10,124 nt of DNA from Thermogutta sp. (lineage in GTDB: Bacteria > Planctomycetota > Planctomycetia > Pirellulales > Thermoguttaceae). Where the stretch lies: assembly GCA_012798155.1 (NCBI GenBank), contig JAAZNR010000491.1, positions 1-10,124 of the forward strand, read 5' to 3'. Shown piece after piece: positions 1-5,526 of this stretch. Made by a program: the position numbers and the translations under genes. The number at the start of each line of letters is the position of its first letter. Position 1 is the stretch's first letter. The notes under the pieces were generated by a model. It had not been told where the DNA came from, made no database searches, and saw only the letters and a list, made by a program, of their open reading frames with translations.

Positions 1-1467
1 CCGCTCCAGTCCCAAACGCCGCGCTCGAACACCGAGCCTGACTCGATGCCGGCGGCCGGCCGCGAATTGGGCGGCGGAACGGCGTTCGCAAGCCGGCCCC
101 CGGAGCCGAATCCGCATCGCATTCCCACCGTTCCGATTCCGCAAGATGCCGGACCGACTACGGAGGTGGACGACCCGGCGGACGGCATTACGGACAAGCC
201 GGACGGCACTGCGGACAAGGTATCGATTTCGGGGCCGGCGTCGGCGGCAACGAACGGGGCGGCAGGCTCGTATCCGGTCGCGGCCGCATACGATTCGCCC
301 GCCGAAACCCTTGCGGCTGAATTGGGGGCGGGAGTGCTCGCGACTTCGGGAATCTCGCCGGTCGACGGCGGGGTAAGCGGTTGGCGTCCCATGACCGGCC
401 CGGGGGAGTCGATGGGATCCCTCAGGGAACGTCCCGCGGCGGCCTTCGGTCCGGAGTCTAGCGGTCTTTCGCCGGGGCTGCGATTCAGCCGGCCCGTCGT
501 GCCCACTCGCAACGCGACGCCCTTGACGCCGGAGGAATTCGCGCGGCAAGCTCAGGCCCTGGAATTGGAGTTGGCCGCGCGCTTGACTGAGCGGCCCGAG
601 GCATGGAATCTATCGGACTTGCAGCAGCGGGCGGGGGATTTGTGGGCGGCGGCCCCCGGCGGTGAAGCGCGTGATCGTGCCGCCAAGCTCGCCGAAAAGA
701 TCGCACAAGCGGAGCGGGTTGCGGTGCAGTCGCGAGGCCTGGCGCAAGGCGCGGGGCGAGGTCTGGCGCAAGACGCGGGGAGAGGACCGACAACCACTGC
801 GGCCGGGTTGCCGTCGCAGGTGCCTGCGGGGTCGGCCGGGCATGTTTCCGCGCCGCCGGGAATGCCGCTTCCGCCGCTCCCCGTCGCGGAACGGCCGACG
901 CGCATTGCCCCGCCGCCTACCGCAATCGCCCGGCCGGCGGCGCCTTTGCAGGGGGGTGCGGCCGCCGGACTACCGCCGAAGGGGTTCGATTCCGAAGGCG
1001 TGGTCCGGGCGAGCGCCGCGCTAGGCGCCCCCGACGCGAGATTGGCGCCGGGGGGTGAACCGCTCGGGAGTGATGCCGGGCAGGTTTCCGGCGTATCCCG
1101 GCCCGTCCCCTCGCGTGACCAGATCGCCCGCGAACTCCTGGAGCTGCGCCGGCGGCGATTCGACGCGGTGGGCCGGCTGATTCGAGCACAGGTGCGGCGG
1201 CCGGGCGATCCGCCCTATGCCTTGACCGATGAGGACGGCCGAGTCCTGACCTACGTGAAGCCGGCGCCGGGAACGGTCATGCGCTCGCACGTGGGCCGAA
1301 CAGTGGGGGTGATGGGCAAGTTTTCGGGCAGCGGCGAGACGCGGTTGCTGACCGCGGAGCACGTGGCCGCACTGGATTCCCAGCGGCCGACGCCGGCCCC
1401 CGCCCCGGCAGGCGAGGGATCGCCCGTCCGATTCGCCGAAGGCCCCACGCGCTCGATGGTCCACTGA
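1..1467 (+). CDS. Partial low-complexity Ala/Pro/Gly-rich protein with a planctomycete-type C-terminal domain
   Basis: The reading frame is open to the left edge, so the gene starts outside the window; the first internal ATG is at 46. Residue numbers below count from that ATG. Most of the protein is low complexity (Ala, Pro, Gly, Arg). Two islands look structured. Residues about 160-227 are a helical stretch (TPEEFARQAQALELELAARL onward) with a WNLSDLQQRAGDLW segment. Residues about 365-442 start with a basic helix, RELLELRRRRFDAVGRLIR, followed by a short beta-rich piece with PPYALTDEDGRVLTYVKPAP and VGRTVGVMGKFSG. I recall this helix-plus-C-terminal pattern from planctomycete proteins annotated as SH3-domain or hypothetical. 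No catalytic motif is visible. The missing N-terminus may carry a signal peptide or SH3 domain. A 24-bp tandem duplication gives the repeated peptide GLAQGAGRG/GLAQDAGRG. The frame is likely real because both islands keep non-random composition and the stop lies just before a hairpin. The function is unknown. Confidence 0.7.
   Translation, partial: PLQSQTPRSNTEPDSMPAAGRELGGGTAFASRPPEPNPHRIPTVPIPQDAGPTTEVDDPADGITDKPDGTADKVSISGPASAATNGAAGSYPVAAAYDSPAETLAAELGAGVLATSGISPVDGGVSGWRPMTGPGESMGSLRERPAAAFGPESSGLSPGLRFSRPVVPTRNATPLTPEEFARQAQALELELAARLTERPEAWNLSDLQQRAGDLWAAAPGGEARDRAAKLAEKIAQAERVAVQSRGLAQGAGRGLAQDAGRGPTTTAAGLPSQVPAGSAGHVSAPPGMPLPPLPVAERPTRIAPPPTAIARPAAPLQGGAAAGLPPKGFDSEGVVRASAALGAPDARLAPGGEPLGSDAGQVSGVSRPVPSRDQIARELLELRRRRFDAVGRLIRAQVRRPGDPPYALTDEDGRVLTYVKPAPGTVMRSHVGRTVGVMGKFSGSGETRLLTAEHVAALDSQRPTPAPAPAGEGSPVRFAEGPTRSMVH
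734..781 (+). repeat. Two tandem 24-bp units inside the low-complexity gene
   Basis: Units 734-757 and 758-781 match at 21 of 24 positions and each encodes an eight-residue in-frame unit of the type RGLAQ(G/D)AG. The length is a multiple of three, so the frame is kept. This fits slippage-type growth of the linker between the two structured islands. Confidence 0.8.
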
Positions 1468-1513
1468 GGTCTCGCCGTTTGATGCCGAGGGCGATCATCG
1501 GCGGGGCGATCCG

Positions 1514-1539
1514 CGCGGACCCGGTCGCCGCGGTCCGCG
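1514..1539. terminator. GC-rich hairpin between two convergent genes
   Basis: The arms CGCGGACC (1514-1521) and GGTCCGCG (1532-1539) are perfect complements around a 10-nt loop. The hairpin lies 46 bp past the stop of the left gene and 87 bp past the stop of asnS, so it could serve either strand. There is no T tract on either side, so a classical intrinsic terminator is not shown. It may be a rho-assisted or stalling structure. Confidence 0.4.
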
Positions 1540-1541
1540 GA

Positions 1542-1637
1542 GGGGCTGGAATCCTAAAGCTCGGTCCTCTCCGGCACGGACATCGCCCCTCAAGCTCTCG
1601 TGCCAAATCACTGGGGGGCTGAATACCTAAAACTCGG
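1542..1637. repeat. Direct repeat that copies the 3' end of asnS
   Basis: Positions 1615-1637 hold the asnS stop region and 1542-1564 hold a second version 73 bp further downstream of asnS. Both read GGGGCTG, then AAT, CCTAAA and CTCGG, with two offsetting single-base indels and one or two substitutions. Both copies keep the complement of a TAG stop triplet. The downstream copy is out of frame with asnS, since 73 is not a multiple of three. Confidence 0.65.
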
Positions 1638-3006
1638 CGCTGCCCGGCGTGCGGGGGAATGGAATCACGTCGCGGATGTTGCCCATCCCCGTAATGAATT
1701 GAACGGCCCGCTCCAACCCCAGCCCGAAACCGCTGTGCGGGACCGTGCCGAATCGCCGCAGGTCCAGATACCACCAGTAATCCTCGGCCCGGAGTCCTTG
1801 CTCTTCCATGCGGCGGGTCAAGACGTCCAGTCGTTCTTCGCGCTGGCTGCCGCCGATGATTTCTCCCACGCGGGGGAGGAGGACGTCCATCGCGCGGACC
1901 GTCCGCTCGTCATCGTTGAGTCGCATGTAGAAGGGCTTGATGGCCCGCGGATAGTCGCTGAGGATCACCGGCTTGCGGAAGTGGGTCTCGGTGAGGTAGC
2001 GCTCGTGCTCGGCTTGCAAGTCGCGGCCCCACTCGACGGGAAACTCGAAGTCTTGGCCCGATTGCCGCAGGATTTCCACGGCCTCGGTGTACGTCAGGCG
2101 GACGAATTCCTCTTGCAGTACGTGCTGCAAGGTCGTGACGGCGCTCGGTTCCACCCAGCGGGCGAAGAACTCCATGTCCTCGGCGGAGCGTTCCAGCACG
2201 TCGCGGAAGATCCGTTTGAGGAACCGCTCGGCGAGGTCCATGTTGTCGGGCAGTTCAAAAAAGGCGGCCTCCGGCTCGACCATCCAAAACTCGGCCAGAT
2301 GCCGCGTGGTGTTGGAGTTTTCCGCCCGAAACGTCGGCCCGAAGGTATACACTTTGCCCAAGGAGCAGGCGAAGACCTCGGCTTCGAGCTGTCCGCTGAC
2401 GGTGAGATAGGTGGGCTTGCCGAAGAAGTCGTCTTGCGGTTGGGGGGGAGGAGTTGCGGTGGGGTCCAGGGTGGTGACGCGGAACATGGCGCCCGCCCCC
2501 TCGCAGTCGGAGGCCGTGATGATCGGCGTGTGGACGTAGAGGAAGCCCTCCTCCTGAAAGAACTCGTGGATCGAACGGCAGACCGTATTGCGGACCCGCA
2601 TCACGGCGCCAAAGGAGTTGGTCCGCGGGCGGAGATGGGCGATCGTACGTAGAAACTCGTAGGAATGCCGCTTCTTTTGGAGGGGATAGGATTCGGGCGG
2701 CGCCCAGCCGAAGACGGCGATCCGGCGGGCGAGCAGCTCCACGGCTTGCTTTTCGCCGGGCGAGGCCTGAATCACGCCTTCCACGACGATGCTGCAACCG
2801 GTGGTCAATCGCTTGATTTCAGACTCGTAATTGGGCAATTCGCCGGGTACCACGATTTGGATGTTGCCCAGGCACGAACCGTCGTTCAACTCCAAAAAGC
2901 TGAAGCCTCCCTTGGAATCGCGTCGCGTGCGGACCCAGCCTTGCAAGCGGATTTCACGCCCCACGGCCGAGGGCGATCGCGCCTCGCGTACGGTGAGGGT
3001 CTCCAT
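1627..3006 (-). CDS. asnS: Asparaginyl-tRNA synthetase (EC 6.1.1.22)
   Basis: This cytoplasmic class IIb enzyme charges tRNA-Asn with asparagine using ATP. The 459 residues are near the usual length (about 466 in E. coli). An N-terminal OB-fold anticodon-binding domain spans about residues 18-100, with [20 protein letters not shown] near its start. The catalytic core then shows a motif-1 region around [14 protein letters not shown] (159-172), motif 2 [15 protein letters not shown] (226-240) and motif 3 [10 protein letters not shown] (426-435). The sequence [11 protein letters not shown] and the serine-rich pocket segment [10 protein letters not shown] (201-210) favour AsnRS over AspRS. The ATG at 3006 is chosen because AAGGAGG lies 10 nt upstream. 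An earlier ATG directly abutting that site is out of frame and too close. The gene stands alone, with 366 bp of repeats between it and the upstream rsmE. Its presence suggests direct charging of Asn, though an amidotransferase route elsewhere in the genome is not excluded. Confidence 0.97.
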   Translation of the reverse strand: METLTVREARSPSAVGREIRLQGWVRTRRDSKGGFSFLELNDGSCLGNIQIVVPGELPNYESEIKRLTTGCSIVVEGVIQASPGEKQAVELLARRIAVFGWAPPESYPLQKKRHSYEFLRTIAHLRPRTNSFGAVMRVRNTVCRSIHEFFQEEGFLYVHTPIITASDCEGAGAMFRVTTLDPTATPPPQPQDDFFGKPTYLTVSGQLEAEVFACSLGKVYTFGPTFRAENSNTTRHLAEFWMVEPEAAFFELPDNMDLAERFLKRIFRDVLERSAEDMEFFARWVEPSAVTTLQHVLQEEFVRLTYTEAVEILRQSGQDFEFPVEWGRDLQAEHERYLTETHFRKPVILSDYPRAIKPFYMRLNDDERTVRAMDVLLPRVGEIIGGSQREERLDVLTRRMEEQGLRAEDYWWYLDLRRFGTVPHSGFGLGLERAVQFITGMGNIRDVIPFPRTPGSAEF

Positions 3007-3016
3007 AACCCGGCAT

Positions 3017-3023
3017 CCTCCTT
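3017..3023 (-). promoter_or_regulatory. Ribosome binding site of asnS
   Basis: On the minus strand this reads AAGGAGG, a near-perfect anti-Shine-Dalgarno match, 10 nt before the ATG at 3006. An ATG touching the motif is unusable at zero spacing, which fixes the start at 3006. Confidence 0.75.
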
Positions 3024-3036
3024 GTGATTCAGCGGA

Positions 3037-3050
3037 TACGATTGTTCGTA
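3037..3050. promoter_or_regulatory. Short perfect dyad upstream of asnS
   Basis: TACGA (3037-3041) and TCGTA (3046-3050) flank a 4-nt centre, about 30 bp before the asnS start. In this position it could be a small operator or part of the leader. A dyad of this size could also arise by chance. Confidence 0.25.
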
Positions 3051-3079
3051 GTCGTTCACGCCCTGCCCGGTCTGTTTTC

Positions 3080-3191
3080 GAAACGCAGGGGCGGAGAACC
3101 TGTCTTTGAAACGCAGAAGGACGCAGAGGACGCGGGGGAAGAACGGGTATATCGGCTGCGCTACTCTGCGTTCTCTACGTTCTCTGCGTTT
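3080..3191. repeat. ACGCAGAG-type repeat array with inverted arms
   Basis: The left arm (3109-3136) begins AAACGCAGAAGGACGCAGAG. The right arm (3164-3191) is its imperfect reverse complement and ends TTCTCTGCGTTT. They agree over most of 28 bases with one indel, leaving a loop of about 27 nt. Inside each arm the word ACGCAGAG or a close variant recurs two or three times. A degenerate extra copy (GAAACGCAGGGGCGGAG) starts near 3080. This kind of repeat is common between genes in many environmental bacteria, as far as I recall, and I know no established function for it. Confidence 0.75.
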
Positions 3192-3240
3192 GTGTTTTTC
3201 ATTCCGCTTTTGATTCCGCGCAGCCGTTCACGCCCCGGGA

Positions 3241-3300
3241 AGCGATGCGAAGGCCGGCGTCTGGGGGCTTCGCTGCGCTACGACCCCAGCCACCCGGCCG
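3241..3300 (-). repeat. Dispersed GGGGTCGYAGCGCAGCG element, copy 3 (inverted)
   Basis: A 39-bp core at 3261-3299 matches the reverse complement of 7416-7454 at 37 of 39 positions. Similarity continues weakly beyond the CCCCCAG end (CCAGACGCCGG, then TTCGC), as in the copy at 7195. Within the core, CTGGGGTCG and its partner CGAAGCCCCCAG can fold into a hairpin. Confidence 0.8.
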
Positions 3301-3303
3301 ATA

Positions 3304-3353
3304 GGGACAGTCCCATTTTCGCGGGCCTTGCCGGAAGAATTGGGATAGTCCCC
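3304..3353. repeat. GGGACAGTCCCA-type inverted repeat after rsmE
   Basis: The arms are GGGACAGTCCCATTTTC (3304-3320) and GAATTGGGATAGTCCCC (3337-3353), imperfect reverse complements matching at about 14 of 17 positions around a 16-nt GC-rich loop. Each arm also has internal dyad symmetry (GGGAC-GTCCC). It lies 20 bp past the rsmE stop, so its transcript could fold and protect or end the rsmE message. I recall GGGACAGTCCC words as frequent intergenic repeats in several phyla, in some cases near REP-associated transposases. No transposase is present here. Confidence 0.65.
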
Positions 3354-3372
3354 GTGAACGGTTATTCAGGTT

Positions 3373-4155
3373 TCAATGAGATGTCAATTTCACGGCCAGC
3401 GCGATCGCGGCAGTTTCGACCCGCAAAACCCTGGGACCCAAATCGACGCATCGCCAGCCCAGCGATGCCGCCGCTTGCAGCTCCTCCGGCGTGAAGCCCC
3501 CCTCCGGGCCGACCGCGGCCGCACGCGCGGCATCCGGGCGCGGCACGAGCAGCGATTCTCCCGGTGCGACGTCGCTCCCGCCGCGGCCGGGCGGCGAGTT
3601 CGAGGCGTCGGGCGTGTGACCGGCCGCCGTCGTTTCCCGCCTCGAATCGCCCGGATGGGCCAGCCACCGCACTTCGGCAGTCGCGTGATCTCGAAGGAAG
3701 GATGGCAGAGCGGTCGGAGCGGCAATTTGCATCAGTCGATTCCGCCCACACTGCTTGGAGGCCTCGATCACCGCGCGTTCCAACCGACGGACGGCGGCCG
3801 CGGTGGGACGAACGACGCCTCTTGCCGTAACCAAGGGCACGAATACCGTGACCCCCAATTCGGTGAGCTTTTCGACGAGAAACCGCTCCCGATCCCCTTT
3901 CGGAAGGGGGGCACCGATCGTTATCCGAAACGGCAATTCTCGATCCACCACCTGCCGATCTAGTATCCACAACCGCACCCTCTTGGGGAGTATCTCCGCC
4001 ACTTCCGCCCGATATTCGCTGCCGGTGCCGTCGAAAAGCGTGCACTTGTAGCCGGACCGCGCCCGCATAACCCGCACAAGGTGGTGTGCTTCATCACCCT
4101 CCAGGGTTGCAAATCCGTCAACAATCGGCTGGCTGAGAAAGAATCTTTGAGACAT
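3373..4155 (-). CDS. rsmE: 16S rRNA (uracil-1498-N3)-methyltransferase, RsmE
   Basis: RsmE uses S-adenosylmethionine to methylate N3 of U1498 in 16S rRNA on the assembled small subunit. An N-terminal PUA-like domain covers about residues 1-70 (RFFL...GDEAHHLVRVMR...LFDGTG). The rest is a SPOUT methyltransferase domain with a trefoil knot. Family signatures are KGDRERFLVEKLTELGV (86-102), EASKQCGR (131-138), AVGPEGGFTPEE (214-225) and the knot segment LGPRVLRVETAAI (239-251). The length of 260 residues slightly exceeds the usual 240-250. The excess is a low-complexity Gly/Ser/Pro insert at about 168-200, before the SAM-binding motifs. The ATG at 4155 gives the expected short N-terminus MSQRFFL, but no strong ribosome binding site precedes it. 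The gene is divergent from the AAA ATPase gene and 366 bp from asnS, so it is probably transcribed alone. Confidence 0.95.
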   Translation of the reverse strand: MSQRFFLSQPIVDGFATLEGDEAHHLVRVMRARSGYKCTLFDGTGSEYRAEVAEILPKRVRLWILDRQVVDRELPFRITIGAPLPKGDRERFLVEKLTELGVTVFVPLVTARGVVRPTAAAVRRLERAVIEASKQCGRNRLMQIAAPTALPSFLRDHATAEVRWLAHPGDSRRETTAAGHTPDASNSPPGRGGSDVAPGESLLVPRPDAARAAAVGPEGGFTPEELQAAASLGWRCVDLGPRVLRVETAAIALAVKLTSH

Positions 4156-4400
4156 CTCGCAGCAACGGCCAAGCCGTTTCCGGATGAAGTAAACGCGCTG
4201 ATTTTACCGAAGAAGTGGGATGGAAGAAAGCCGCGGCCGGACGATCGCCGAATCCGCCCCGCACTACGGCGGCGCTCCCGGCAATCACGGTGATGCGATT
4301 CCGCGCATCCTCCGTGAGGTGTATCCACTCCGACACCGCCGAAAACCCGGCGAGGCGGCCGTAGTCCGGTGGATTATCGATCATAAGGAAGTGTCGTCTC
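4156..4400. other. Divergent spacer between rsmE and the AAA ATPase gene
   Basis: These 245 bp must hold the promoters of both flanking genes if each is transcribed alone. I could not pick a convincing -10/-35 pair for either direction. A minus-strand open frame from 4402 crosses it (starting MRRHFLMIDNPPDYGRLAGF) but lacks a good ribosome binding site, runs into rsmE and resembles no family I know, so I do not call it. Confidence 0.5.
4385..4390 (+). promoter_or_regulatory. Ribosome binding site of the AAA ATPase gene
   Basis: AAGGAA lies 10 nt before the ATG at 4401. Spacing is at the long end but the site is purine rich and is the only good candidate near this start. Confidence 0.5.
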
Positions 4401-5279
4401 ATGAGTCGATCCGAGGCCTTCGCGATCCTCGACTATTGGGGCCTGACGACCTCTCCCTTTTCCGTTCGACCGACCCGCGGCGGCGTGATTTCCACGGCAT
4501 CGCAGGAAGAGGCCGTGGCTCGCATGGAGTTCATCGTCCACAACGGACGGAGCGGCGGCTTGATCGTGGGAGCGGAAGGCACCGGCAAGACGTTGTTGTT
4601 GGATATTTTTTCGGAGCGGATTCGCTCGGCCGCCGATGCCTTTCTCATTAGCGCGGCTGGCATGGATGACGTGGAGCTGCTGTTTCGGCTGGCGGAGCAG
4701 AGCGGCGGCTTACTCGCCCCACGCCGCAGTCCGGTATGGCTGCGGCAGGCCATCGAGAGCCGGTTCGCGGCGGCGGCGTATCAGCATCGCCGGTGGGTCG
4801 TGCTGCTGGACGATGTCGCCGCGGCGCGGCCGGACATCGCGGTCGGCTTGACGTATCTGTCGCGGCTGCGATGGGACGATTGCCCGCCGCCCGCCCTATT
4901 CCTCACCGCTCGCCCCGACGAAATCCGCCGGATTCCCCGGCCATGCCTGAATCTCCCGGACCTGCGCATCGAGCTGGAGCCGTGGGAGCCGGAGGAGGTG
5001 GAAGCCTACGTGGCCCGGCAAGTCCAAGCCGCCGGTCGCGAGGATTGGCAATCGGTTTTCGATCCCGGAGCCGTGCGGAGGATCGCGGAGCTGAGCGGCG
5101 GCGTTCCCCGGGAGGTCCGCCGCTTGGCGGATTTATGCCTGACGGCGGCAGCCGGCGCCGACGTGCGGCCGATCAGCCCCGAGATGGTCGATGCCGTGCA
5201 TGATGAACTGTATCCCCATCGTGAATCGCCCGACGCGCCTCGGCGGCGGCCGCGGGAACAGGAAGCCCGCGTCCAATAG
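4401..5279 (+). CDS. ExeA/GspA-type AAA ATPase
   Basis: The product is a 292-residue P-loop ATPase. It starts with the family hallmark YWGLTTSPFSV (12-22). It has Walker A GAEGTGKT (57-64), Walker B VVLLDD (133-138), a sensor-1-like LFLTAR (166-171), and a small helical lid domain with LEPWEPEEVEAYVARQV (192-208) and ELSGGVPREVRRLADLCL (230-247). This layout matches ExeA/GspA and TniB-like ATPases (AAA_22 group). The classic ExeA adds a membrane segment and a peptidoglycan-binding domain and helps assemble the type II secretin. Both are absent here: the protein ends soon after the lid with a charged Arg/Pro tail, so it should be cytoplasmic. No secretion, pilus or transposition gene adjoins it, so its partner is unknown. 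It is divergent from rsmE and convergent with the oxidoreductase. The ATPase assignment is firm; the specific role is not. Confidence 0.85.
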   Translation: MSRSEAFAILDYWGLTTSPFSVRPTRGGVISTASQEEAVARMEFIVHNGRSGGLIVGAEGTGKTLLLDIFSERIRSAADAFLISAAGMDDVELLFRLAEQSGGLLAPRRSPVWLRQAIESRFAAAAYQHRRWVVLLDDVAAARPDIAVGLTYLSRLRWDDCPPPALFLTARPDEIRRIPRPCLNLPDLRIELEPWEPEEVEAYVARQVQAAGREDWQSVFDPGAVRRIAELSGGVPREVRRLADLCLTAAAGADVRPISPEMVDAVHDELYPHRESPDAPRRRPREQEARVQ

Positions 5280-5290
5280 AAAGGCCGAGC

Positions 5291-5318
5291 CGGCGGCGGG
5301 CGGATCAGCCCACCGCCG
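5291..5318 (+). terminator. Strong GC hairpin after the AAA ATPase gene
   Basis: The arms CGGCGGCGGGC (5291-5301) and GCCCACCGCCG (5308-5318) pair with a single C/A mismatch around the loop GGATCA, 11 bp past the stop codon. No T tract follows, so intrinsic termination is unproven. Position and stability make it the best terminator candidate for the ATPase transcript. Confidence 0.45.
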
Positions 5319-5380
5319 ACTCGACGTACTCTCAGCGGCAATTCCAATCCGCCCTGATCCGCACATGGCGAGACCGTCCG

Positions 5381-5485
5381 GGCACCGCAATCCCTGCGTC
5401 AGTCGCCGCAATTCCGGCGTCAAGCACTGCAGGTCCTGCGTCGGGTACCGCAAGTCCCGCGTAAGGCGCCGCAAGTCCTGCGTCA
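5381..5485. repeat. Five tandem 21-bp units between convergent genes
   Basis: The units start at 5381, 5402, 5423, 5444 and 5465, all exactly 21 bp with point differences only. The core is CCGCAAGTCCTGCGTCA. Each unit holds the dyad CGCA-N5-TGCG or a one-base variant; the last unit is perfect. The array sits in the shared 3' spacer of the ATPase gene and the oxidoreductase gene. Because 21 is a multiple of three, an antisense frame reads as heptapeptides of the type DAGLAVP, but that frame has no gene signals. Confidence 0.9.
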
Positions 5486-5526
5486 ATAGGCTTTGGTGAC
5501 GGCTTCAATAGGCCTTGGTGAAGCCG
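5483..5526 (-). repeat. Tandem copy of the oxidoreductase 3' end
   Basis: Positions 5505-5526 encode the last residues and TGA of the oxidoreductase. The directly adjoining 5483-5504 is a second version matching at 17-18 of 22 positions, again ending with TGA on the minus strand (TCACCAAAGCCTATTGA against TCACCAAGGCCTATTGA). It shares its first three bases with the last 21-bp unit. Confidence 0.8.

Larger units (their letters stand above)
3007..3372. other. Gene-free 366-bp spacer made of several repeat elements
   Basis: This lies between the start of asnS and the stop of rsmE, both on the minus strand. I find no convincing gene. Small open frames run through it only because the repeats contain no stop codons. 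In order it holds the asnS leader, an array of ACGCAGAG-type words with an inverted partner (3080-3191), a copy of the TCGCAGCG/CCCCCAG repeat found again near 7200-7490 (3241-3300), and a GGGACAGTCCCA-type inverted repeat (3304-3353). GTTCACGCCC also occurs twice (near 3054 and 3226). Confidence 0.8.

Noticed and set aside
1600..2652. Long open frame antisense to asnS (350 codons)
   Set aside because: It lies inside a certain gene on the other strand. High-GC codon use leaves the complementary frame free of stops, and the peptide has no recognisable domain.
3024..3494. Plus-strand frame of 156 codons across the asnS-rsmE spacer
   Set aside because: It translates the ACGCAGAG and GGGGTCG repeats (GASLRYDPSHPA) and then runs antisense into rsmE.
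4118..4402. Minus-strand frame of 94 codons ahead of rsmE
   Set aside because: It overlaps the rsmE start and the ATPase start, has no good ribosome binding site and no family resemblance. A small real gene is not strictly excluded.
5381..5485. The 21-bp array as a CRISPR array
   Set aside because: The units are directly adjoining with no spacers, and no cas genes are present.
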